This document shows, piece after piece, positions 17,917 to 24,521 of a DNA stretch of 64,000 nt. The notes beneath the pieces are model-generated. The model had not been told where the DNA came from, did no database searches, and saw only the letters and a list, made by a program, of their open reading frames with translations. Numbering within the stretch: the stretch's first letter is position 1; the number at the start of each line of letters is the position of its first letter. The position numbers and the translations under genes are program-made. Location: contig JAUIJL010000022.1 in NCBI GenBank assembly GCA_030431255.1, forward strand, positions 83,583 to 147,582, read 5' to 3'. Origin of the DNA: Thermoanaerobaculia bacterium. Lineage in GTDB: Bacteria; Acidobacteriota; Thermoanaerobaculia; Multivoradales; J023.

Positions 17917-19362
17917 TCAATAGGCAGGGGTCACAGCGGCGCCCGCAAGGATCTCACGAAGACGCAACAGCCCTCGCTCCAAATCTTCCCAGCTCGGCAG
18001 GCCGATCGACAGCCTAACCGCATGGGGAATACCGTGGCGACCGACGGCAAAGGCACCGGCGCCGATGACGACCACCTCCCGCTCCCTGGCCGCAGCCACA
18101 AATTCATCGGTGGTCCACGGCTCGGGCAGCTCCAACCACACTTGGTAGCCCAGAGGATGGCGAAGCATGCGGCAGCCGTCGAGACCAGGTCTGTCAAGCA
18201 CCTCAGTGCCGGGCACCTCAGAACCCAGCATCTCAGAACCCAGCAGACCTGGCCCCAACAGACGGGTCACGAGCTCTTGGCGCTTGCGGGTTTGTCGACG
18301 CTTGGCCTCGATCAACCGATCCGCGGTGCCGTCCTCCAACCAGCGGGTCGACACCTCCACCATCAGCGGCGGTGGCATCCACATGCTGGTGTGAATCCCG
18401 GTCAACAGCCGGGGCCGAAGCTCGTCCGGAGCGACGATGAAACCCGTCCGCAGACCCGGTGCCAGGCATTTCGCAAGGCTCGATAAGTAGATGGTGCGAT
18501 CCGGAGCAAAGCTCGCGATGGGAGGCGGCACTTCCGGCAGCAAAAACCCGTGCACGTCGTCTTCCATGATCCACAGCTTGTGCTCGCGGGCAATCAGCGC
18601 CAGCTCCCGTCGCCGCTGCTCCGATTGGGTCGCGCTGGTGGGGTTCTGTAGGGTCGGCACCACGTACAAACCCGACGGACGGGGCTCCTGTCGACACAGC
18701 CTATCGACTGCTTCGGGACACATGCCTTCGTCGTCGAGCTCGACACCCCGCAAGCGAATCCCCAGGGCGCGGGCCTGGCTCTTGATCGACGGATAGGTCA
18801 GCTCGCCGGTGAGCACCACCTCGCCCGGGCGGAACATCGAGGCCAGCGTCACGTTCAAGCCGTGCTGCGAGCCTGCGGTTACCAAGACTCGCTCGGGCCG
18901 GACCTCGAGGCCCAAACGCCCAATCCACTCGGCCGCCACAGACCTCTGACGAGGGTTGGCGGTTTCCGCGTCGTATTCCAGAAGCCGTCCAATGCTCGGA
19001 TCCGCGGCGATCCGGCTCAAGCTTTCGGCAAGCATTTGACCCTCTTCGGGCACGATCACCGGCAGGCTCAGGCTGAGATCGATGGATTCCGGCTCCCCGG
19101 ACGCTTCCGGCCAAGGGTCCCTCGACACCGCGCCGCGCACGAAGGTGCCTCGCCCCACCTCGCCGGTGGTCAAGCCGCGACGCTCCGCTTCCGCATAACC
19201 CCGGCTCACGGTGCCGATGGTCACCCCGAGGGCTCGGGCAAGCCGACGGTGGGTCGGTAGACGATCTCCGGCCCGCAACACCCCGTCCGCCAAATCTCGG
19301 GCGATGGCGTCGGCGATGCCTTGGTAGCGGGGCGATCGGTCGTCGAGAGTAGGTTGCCACAT
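17917..19362 (-). CDS. MocR-type transcriptional regulator (GntR HTH fused to aminotransferase domain)
   Basis: Residues 1-75 are a GntR winged helix (QGIADAIARDLADGVLRAGDRLPTHRRLARALGVTIGTVSRGYAEAERRGL). Residues 100-470 are a class I aminotransferase domain with the PLP lysine in SSLAKCLAPGLRTGF. I choose the ATG at 19362 (MWQPTLDD); in-frame starts also exist at 19371 and 19392. It is transcribed divergently from a group II PLP decarboxylase, the standard place for a MocR target. Between the PLP domain's large and small parts an odd repeat, GSEML-GSEVP-GTEVL, is encoded by three 15-base units. The effector is probably PLP or an amino acid related to the decarboxylase substrate. Confidence 0.9.
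   Translation of the reverse strand: MWQPTLDDRSPRYQGIADAIARDLADGVLRAGDRLPTHRRLARALGVTIGTVSRGYAEAERRGLTTGEVGRGTFVRGAVSRDPWPEASGEPESIDLSLSLPVIVPEEGQMLAESLSRIAADPSIGRLLEYDAETANPRQRSVAAEWIGRLGLEVRPERVLVTAGSQHGLNVTLASMFRPGEVVLTGELTYPSIKSQARALGIRLRGVELDDEGMCPEAVDRLCRQEPRPSGLYVVPTLQNPTSATQSEQRRRELALIAREHKLWIMEDDVHGFLLPEVPPPIASFAPDRTIYLSSLAKCLAPGLRTGFIVAPDELRPRLLTGIHTSMWMPPPLMVEVSTRWLEDGTADRLIEAKRRQTRKRQELVTRLLGPGLLGSEMLGSEVPGTEVLDRPGLDGCRMLRHPLGYQVWLELPEPWTTDEFVAAAREREVVVIGAGAFAVGRHGIPHAVRLSIGLPSWEDLERGLLRLREILAGAAVTPAY
18198..18242 (+). repeat. 15-bp in-frame minisatellite inside the MocR gene (3 units)
   Basis: Three 15-base units (GCACCTCAGTGCCGG, GCACCTCAGAACCCA, GCATCTCAGAACCCA) lie head to tail and encode five-residue repeats in the regulator. 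A degenerate fourth unit follows. The CTCAG core recurs in other repeats of this window (46682, 48499). Confidence 0.8.
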
Positions 19363-19414
19363 TGTCACCATGACAATATTAAGAATTGACACCCTTCATG
19401 TCAACATCTATAAA
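19361..19414. promoter_or_regulatory. Overlapping divergent promoters and palindromic operators of MocR and decarboxylase
   Basis: On the plus strand TTGACA (19386-19391) and TATAAA (19409-19414) are 17 bases apart, a near-consensus promoter for the decarboxylase. On the minus strand TTGACA (19404-19399) and TAATAT (19381-19376) are also 17 apart, serving the regulator. The two -35 boxes are the arms of one palindrome, TTGACA-N7-TGTCAA. A second perfect dyad, ATTGTCA-CCA-TGACAAT (19361-19377), covers the regulator start. All four half-sites contain TGACA or TGTCA. A protein bound here would cover both promoters. Confidence 0.75.
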
Positions 19415-19501
19415 TACAATGGTCTCAATCCAGCAGAGGCAAAACCCGCAACACATGCCAACTCTTCGAATCCGCACCCAGCCGACCTTCTAGGAGGCCC
19501 C

Positions 19502-21034
19502 ATGGACCACTCACTTTCCCAACATCCACCGGCTGAGCCGGCATCTTTGACATCCCCGGACCTCCCCGATTCGGGGGCCCCCCGTCCCGAGCTGACCCTC
19601 GACCCGGAGGATTGGTCGAAGGTGCGCCAATCGGCTCATCGGGCTCTCGACGCGGTGCTCGACTATCAAATGCATATCCGCCGACGGCCCACCTGGCAGC
19701 CGGTGCCGGATTCGGCAGAGGATCTGCTGGCCACCCCGGCACCAGAGAAAGGTTTGGGAGCCGACACGGTGATCGACGACATGCTCGAGCACGTCATGCC
19801 CTTCCCCGCCGGCCATGCTCATCCGCGTTTCTGGGGCTGGGTCTGCGGCACCGGGACGCCGATAGGCATGATTTCCGACATGCTGGCCGCCGGCATCAAC
19901 GCCAGCTCGGGCACCTTCAACGACGCCCCCACTCGCGTCGAAGCCCAGGTGTTGCATTGGATGCGCGACCTCTTCGACTTTCCAGAGGGCGCCAGCGGCA
20001 TTGTGACCAGCGGCGGGTCGGTGGCCAATATGATCGGGCTGGTGGTCGGCCGGGATGCGATCCTGGGCGACTTCGTGCGCGAACAAGGTCTAGCCGCGTC
20101 GGATCGCCGGCCCGCGATCTACGCCTCACGGCAAGTTCATTCCTCGATCGACAAGGGCATGCAGATGCTCGGCCTCGGGCTCGACAATTTGCGCAAAGTG
20201 GCGGTGGACCGTCACTACCGAATGGACGTCGAGGCCCTGGAACGTCAGATCGAAAAAGACCGTGCCGATGGTTTGGCCCCATGCGCCATCGTCGCCAGCG
20301 CGGGCACCGTCAATACCGGCGCGATCGACGATTTGGAAGCCATCGCCGCCGTCGCCCGGCGTCACGGCCTGTGGTTCCACGTCGACGGTGCCATCGGCGC
20401 GCTGGCGGTCATGTCTCCCAACCTGCGGCCCCGATTCAAAGGCATCGAGCTGGCGGACTCCCTGGCCTTCGACTTTCACAAATGGCTCTACGTGCCCTAT
20501 GAAGCCGGCTGTATCTTGATCCGAGACGGTGACCTGCATCGCCGCAGCTTTCGGGTCGCCGCCAGCTACCTGGAGCCGCCGCCCCGCGGCCTGGGCGCCC
20601 TCGTCGACTCTTCCAACATCCGCGGCCCGCAGCTCTCTCGGGGATTCAAAGCCCTCAAGATCTGGGCCCAAATCCGCGAGCACGGGTTGGAAAAGCTGGG
20701 CCGTCTGCACGACCAAAACGTCGCGCAAATCCAATACCTGGCAGAGCTCATCGACCACGAAACGAGACTCGAGCGCATGGCACCCTCACCCCTGAACATT
20801 CTCTGCTACCGCTACCTGCCGACCTCCGTCCCCGAGCCCGAATGGGACGGAATCAACGCAGAAATCCTCATGCGACTACAAGAGCAGGGCATCGCCGTGC
20901 CTTCGAGCACTCGCCTCGACGGCAAATTCGCCCTGCGGGTCGCCAACACCAACCAGCGCAGCCGGCGGGAAGATTTCGAGCTCCTGGTGCGGGAAAGTGT
21001 CCGCTTGGGTCGAGAGATCGAGGCTGAGGCCTAA
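19502..21034 (+). CDS. Group II pyridoxal-dependent decarboxylase
   Basis: The ATG at 19502 follows an AGGAGG site (19492-19497), giving 510 residues; the track start at 19370 lies upstream of the promoter -35. Fold-type I PLP motifs are present: TSGGSVANMIGL, ASRQVHSSIDKG, HVDGAIGAL (Asp to the pyridine nitrogen) and SFDFHKWLYVPYEAG with the PLP lysine. The overall length and order match aromatic-L-amino-acid/tyrosine decarboxylases and related glutamate decarboxylase-like enzymes. The substrate is unknown; by context with the divergent MocR regulator it is an amino acid. The last codon overlaps the convergent HAD gene by four bases. Confidence 0.88.
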   Translation: MDHSLSQHPPAEPASLTSPDLPDSGAPRPELTLDPEDWSKVRQSAHRALDAVLDYQMHIRRRPTWQPVPDSAEDLLATPAPEKGLGADTVIDDMLEHVMPFPAGHAHPRFWGWVCGTGTPIGMISDMLAAGINASSGTFNDAPTRVEAQVLHWMRDLFDFPEGASGIVTSGGSVANMIGLVVGRDAILGDFVREQGLAASDRRPAIYASRQVHSSIDKGMQMLGLGLDNLRKVAVDRHYRMDVEALERQIEKDRADGLAPCAIVASAGTVNTGAIDDLEAIAAVARRHGLWFHVDGAIGALAVMSPNLRPRFKGIELADSLAFDFHKWLYVPYEAGCILIRDGDLHRRSFRVAASYLEPPPRGLGALVDSSNIRGPQLSRGFKALKIWAQIREHGLEKLGRLHDQNVAQIQYLAELIDHETRLERMAPSPLNILCYRYLPTSVPEPEWDGINAEILMRLQEQGIAVPSSTRLDGKFALRVANTNQRSRREDFELLVRESVRLGREIEAEA

Positions 21035-21699
21035 CCCGAAACCGTCAACCCCAACACCTCCGACCAGCTGGGATCGGCGAAGTGAGGAATCCAGCGCCGC
21101 CACTTTCCTTGGAGCCGTGGACCGACGGCGACGAATCCCCAGTCCAGCTCGGAGGAGGCCTTTAGGTCCCAGGGGCCGTCGCCGATGTAGGTGACCTTGG
21201 GTGAAGCTTCCGTTTCGCCGGGGGCGAGCGAGCTCAGGCACGCCCGCATGATGCCGATCCGTTGGTGGTGGTGGTCGGCGGTGAAGATGGGGATCGACTC
21301 GGTCGGAAAACCCGCCGAGCGCAGCTTCATCGCGGCGGTGTGCCCCCATCCTCCGGTGGCCAAACCCACCCGGACCTTCGGATCACGGATCAGACGGGCC
21401 ATGGCGCCGACAGCTCCCGGCAGGGGGCGACAGGGCTCCTCGGCCAGACGGTCCGCCACCAGCTCGCCGAAGCGGGCTCGGGCCGCGGCGATCGGCTCGG
21501 CCACCGACGGATGCTCGACACCTTTCTCGCGCAGAATTTGCCGCAGAATGCCCGGATCGGTGACGTCGGTGTATTCGCTCCAATCCGAGCGGAATTGGAC
21601 GCTGCCGAGCACCTCTTGAACCGCCTGACGATAGAGCTTCGAATCGAGCCCGGTGCTGTCGATCAACGTGCCGTCGATATCGAAAATGAGAATGGTCAT
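21031..21699 (-). CDS. HAD-family hydrolase, copy 1
   Basis: The 222-residue protein has HAD motif I (FDIDGTLIDSTG), motif II in GLATGGWGHTA, and motifs III/IV in KVTYIGDGPWDLKAS, with a helical cap inserted after motif I. This is the phosphoglycolate phosphatase-like subfamily, so it is probably a phosphatase of a small metabolite. It is almost identical to the gene at 22712-23383 but lacks five residues in the loop before motif IV and has a short different C-terminal tail (TVSG). Its end overlaps the stop of the decarboxylase. Confidence 0.9.
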   Translation of the reverse strand: MTILIFDIDGTLIDSTGLDSKLYRQAVQEVLGSVQFRSDWSEYTDVTDPGILRQILREKGVEHPSVAEPIAAARARFGELVADRLAEEPCRPLPGAVGAMARLIRDPKVRVGLATGGWGHTAAMKLRSAGFPTESIPIFTADHHHQRIGIMRACLSSLAPGETEASPKVTYIGDGPWDLKASSELDWGFVAVGPRLQGKWRRWIPHFADPSWSEVLGLTVSG

Positions 21700-21702
21700 A
21701 GG
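21049..21702. repeat. Near-identical direct repeat, copy A (HAD gene)
   Basis: From CCCCAACACCTCC (21049) to CATAGG (21702) the DNA matches 22718-23386 almost base for base. The exceptions are scattered substitutions and a variable patch near 21195 where copy B has 15 extra bases. The match ends abruptly at both edges. Confidence 0.85.
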
Positions 21703-22018
21703 TTCTCCCGCCCCGGCCGAAGCGATTTGAGCTGCGTGTCCGCGAAAGGGTATCTCGCTTCAGCGCGAGACCCAAACCGCCTGGCCGGGCACCCCTGTGG
21801 GCCGAATTCGAAATGCCTGGCACCACCTGTGGCCATAGCTCTCCCTTCTTCGGGTCCTTCCACAAACATCGAGCTCTCGCGTTGTCGCTACAAGGAAATT
21901 GCGACAAATCTGCGATTTCTGGCTCAGAACGATTCCCGCGTCGGGCTTCCGCCACAAAGTCGAAGATCTTCGTGAGTCTCATGTTGACTTCGTCCACAAC
22001 GAACCCTAGATTCTCACA
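21700..22018. other. Intergenic region between HAD copy 1 and hypothetical gene
   Basis: This 319-base stretch is less GC-rich than its surroundings. It contains a perfect 7-bp dyad, TTGTCGC-N12-GCGACAA (21882-21907), and the promoter listed at 21984. The long minus-strand ORF across it (21383-22417) has no recognisable content and overlaps two better genes. I see no other gene. Confidence 0.5.
21984..22012 (+). promoter_or_regulatory. Candidate promoter of the hypothetical gene at 22019
   Basis: TTGACT (21984-21989) and TAGATT (22007-22012) are 17 bases apart. The start ATG at 22019 lies 6 bases after the -10 box and has no ribosome site, so a transcript from here would be leaderless. Confidence 0.5.
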
Positions 22019-22675
22019 ATGTTCACCTTGGGACTTGCCATGTCGGTAGGCGCGGGATTGCTTGTGGCCTGGTTTCTCATCTATTTGAGGAGAAGCCGGG
22101 AAGCAAAAACGTCGGTTTCGGCCTTGGCCCAGAGTCTTAAAGATCAACCCATCAAAGCCATAGGAGAGATTCTCAGCGCCGCAGAGCATCTTGACAGCGT
22201 TCAATTCGAGAGAGTTGCCAAAAGAAGCAATCTGTTTCGAGCCGTGAGATCTCAAATCGGCCTGCTTCTTTCTACGGCCGAGGGACGTGAGGCCCTTGCC
22301 CGTTTCTATTTGAACCGCACCGTTAGCGGCCGACGGCCCCCAGAACTCACATTCTGGGACCGAGCAGCGGTTTTCGACCCTGAACGTATTGGAGGGATCG
22401 TCGATATCTTTGCCCACTGCCCGGACGACTCACCCGCTCACGAGCTCGGAATAGGTCTGTTGACAGCTCAAAAAGGTGTCCCAAACGATCTTTCCGAATG
22501 GGCTTACCAATACACCTTGAAATCACTGGAACAGCGGCCAGAGAGCATCCCTCGTCGGACGCTAGCTCTTGGCGTAGGTCGCTGGCATTACGGAAATGTC
22601 AGGAGGAATGGGAGGCCTACGATTTACGACGAGGAAGCAATGCAAAACGACATCATGACTCGGGCAGGACGTTAG
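22019..22675 (+). CDS. Hypothetical protein with N-terminal membrane anchor
   Basis: The 218-residue protein starts with one transmembrane helix (LGLAMSVGAGLLVAWFLIYL) followed by RRSR, so the remaining 195 residues should be cytoplasmic. The body is predicted mixed alpha/beta with no motif I recognise (notable phrases: LARFYLNRTVSGRRPPELTFW, FDPERIGGIVDIFAHCP). Its codon use and GC are a little lower than in neighbouring genes. It lies precisely between the two copies of the HAD gene, so it may have been carried in, or bracketed, when the duplication formed. Confidence 0.65.
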   Translation: MFTLGLAMSVGAGLLVAWFLIYLRRSREAKTSVSALAQSLKDQPIKAIGEILSAAEHLDSVQFERVAKRSNLFRAVRSQIGLLLSTAEGREALARFYLNRTVSGRRPPELTFWDRAAVFDPERIGGIVDIFAHCPDDSPAHELGIGLLTAQKGVPNDLSEWAYQYTLKSLEQRPESIPRRTLALGVGRWHYGNVRRNGRPTIYDEEAMQNDIMTRAGR

Positions 22676-22711
22676 TTTCTCGACTCATTTTTCCCTGTGG
22701 GACTGTCTTTC

Positions 22712-23383
22712 CTAAAGCCCCAACACCTCCGACCAGCTGGGATCGGCGAAGTGAGGAATCCAGCGCCGCCACTTTCCTTTGAGCCGTGGACCGACGGCGA
22801 CGAATCCCCAGTCCAGCTCGGAGGAGGCTTTCAGGTCCCAAGGGCCGTCGCCGATGTAAACGACCTTCGTGGAGCCCGGATCGGCGGAACCCGCCGCGGC
22901 TTCGGGGGCGAGTGAGCTCAGGCACGCCTGCATGATGCCGATTCGCTGGTGGTGGTGGTCGGCGGTAAAGATGGGGATCGACTCGGTCGGAAATCCCGCC
23001 GAGCGCAGCTTCATCGCGGCGGTGTGCCCCCATCCTCCGGTGGCCAAACCCACCCGGACCTTCGGATCACGGATCAGACGGGCCATGGCGTCGACAGCTC
23101 CCGGCAGGGGGCGACAGGGCTCCTCGGCCAGACGGTCCGCCACCAGCTCGCCGAAGCGGGCTCGGGCCGCGGCGATCGGCTCGGCCGACGACGGATGCTC
23201 GACACCTTTCTCGCTCAAGATCTGCCGCAGAATGCCCGGATCGGTGACGTCGGTGTATTCGCTCCAATCCGAGCGGAATTGGACGCTGCCGAGCACCTCT
23301 TGAACCGCCTGACGATAGAGCTTCGAATCGAGCCCGGTGCTGTCGATCAACGTGCCGTCGATATCGAAAATGAGAATGGTCAT
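22712..23383 (-). CDS. HAD-family hydrolase, copy 2
   Basis: I start at the ATG at 23383, which follows an AGGAGG site and matches copy 1, rather than the track start at 23443. The 223-residue protein is nearly identical to the product of 21031-21699: FDIDGTLIDSTG, ATGGWGHTA and VVYIGDGPWDLKAS all persist. Differences cluster in one loop (PEAAAGSADPGSTKV against PGETEASPKV), where this copy is five residues longer. Both copies look intact, so either relaxed selection is very recent or dosage or specificity is maintained. Confidence 0.9.
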   Translation of the reverse strand: MTILIFDIDGTLIDSTGLDSKLYRQAVQEVLGSVQFRSDWSEYTDVTDPGILRQILSEKGVEHPSSAEPIAAARARFGELVADRLAEEPCRPLPGAVDAMARLIRDPKVRVGLATGGWGHTAAMKLRSAGFPTESIPIFTADHHHQRIGIMQACLSSLAPEAAAGSADPGSTKVVYIGDGPWDLKASSELDWGFVAVGPRLKGKWRRWIPHFADPSWSEVLGL

Positions 23384-23386
23384 AGG
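22718..23386. repeat. Near-identical direct repeat, copy B (HAD gene)
   Basis: Partner of 21049-21702 in the same orientation. The pair encloses the hypothetical gene at 22019-22675 and could recombine to delete it. Confidence 0.85.
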
Positions 23387-23511
23387 GCCCCTCCTGATCC
23401 ACCTAGTTGGAAGCCTAGCTAGCAGTGGCTCGCCCTGCCCCAACGGCTGACTGGCCGAGTCAACTTGTGGCTATATTTGACACATTCTGTTGCCCATGCC
23501 AAGCTGCTGCG

Positions 23512-23865
23512 ATGAGCACTCGTCAAACCCTCAACGTCTCCCTTCCACCTAGTCAAGACCGGTTTGTCCGCGGACAGGTGGACAGCGGCCGCTACCGGAC
23601 GGCCAGCGAGGTCGTCCGGCAGGCCCTCCGTTTGATGGAGCAAATAGAGCACCGCCGGATGCTGGAAAAATGGATCGTCGCGGAGCTCTCCGCGGAAGAA
23701 GAGGCCGCTCTACCTCAGGAGCTAAAAGACCGAGCCCGGGCCCATTTCTCAGATTTGGTCGATGAGAGCCTGCAGGCCGGGAAGAAAGACGGGTGGATAG
23801 ATGGTAATACCGCCATGGCCGGGCTTCGCTCACGTCTTGAGGCCCGATTCAAGAAGAATTCATGA
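23512..23865 (+). CDS. ParD-like (CopG/RHH) antitoxin, apparently without toxin
   Basis: The start at 23512 gives MSTRQTLNVSLPPSQDRFVRGQVDSG, a ParD ribbon-helix-helix N-terminus; the track start at 23425 is too long. The helix pair RYRTASEVVRQALRLMEQIEHRR is the dimer core. Residues 50-117 form an acidic tail for toxin binding, longer than in most ParD proteins. An ATG overlapping the stop (ATGA) opens a frame MTDRW, the usual position and beginning of parE, but this frame stops after 13 codons. The toxin is therefore missing or reduced to its first codons. Confidence 0.8.
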   Translation: MSTRQTLNVSLPPSQDRFVRGQVDSGRYRTASEVVRQALRLMEQIEHRRMLEKWIVAELSAEEEAALPQELKDRARAHFSDLVDESLQAGKKDGWIDGNTAMAGLRSRLEARFKKNS

Positions 23866-23880
23866 CGGACCGATGGCCCC

Positions 23881-24335
23881 CTACTGCTTGATGCCGAAGT
23901 AGGCGTATCCCGCGCCGACGGCGATGCCCAACCAGCTCTGGCCCAGATCTGCGAGCGGCGGTAGGACGCCCGGTTCGACCGTCAGGTATCCGAAGATGAA
24001 GGCGGCGAGCCCGGCGGCGAGCCACACCGTGAGGTAGAGGCCGGTCACGATTTGCAGCAGGCCTTTGCGAGCTTCCGCGCGCTCACGGGATCTACCCAGC
24101 GGGCGGCGGGGGCCTCTCCCGGTTTGGTGACCGCCAGCTCGGCGATGACCAGCGCCGAGACCAAGCCACCGATCAACGCCAAGGAAGATGACATTCGGTC
24201 GTTGAAGTCCGCCGCGGTCAGATCTGTGCATGAGGCGTCGGCCACACAATCGGCGACCTGAATGCCCTTGGTGACCAGGTAGACGTAGATGGAGAGCAAT
24301 ACGACCGTGATCACCGCGCTGAACACCGCTTTCAT
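23881..24335 (-). pseudogene. Small membrane protein gene with frameshift in a G/C homopolymer
   Basis: The ATG at 24335 has a GGAGG site and begins MKAVFSAVITVVLLSIYVYLV, a membrane helix. A second hydrophobic segment, SSSLALIGGLVSALVIAELAV, follows. This frame ends at 24045, but the overlapping frame carries two further helices (LTVWLAAGLAAFIFGYL and SWLGIAVGAGYAYFG) and ends at 23881. Losing one base in the run of five G (plus strand 24108-24112) would account for the change; repairing it gives a four-helix protein of about 150 residues with a positively charged loop. Pseudogene, phase-variable gene or sequencing error are all possible. Confidence 0.6.
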
Positions 24336-24521
24336 AGCAACCTCCAAAGGAGAGACGGCGCCGCTCGATCCCAACTTTCACCATGCCTGGAGCCCATCCA
24401 GCGCCGCGGCGGGATCGTCTGAAAGACGAGTCGTCTTTGTGCAAGCGCCCCGCGGTTTTTCGTTCTACATTGTGGCCTCCAGCCTACCACCCGCGGGAGA
24501 GAGCGCAAGCTAGCGCGTTTC

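Noticed and set aside
21383-22417. 344-residue minus-strand ORF spanning the gap between HAD copy 1 and the hypothetical gene
   Set aside because: Half of it is an off-frame reading of the HAD gene and the rest is antisense to a better candidate; no motif.
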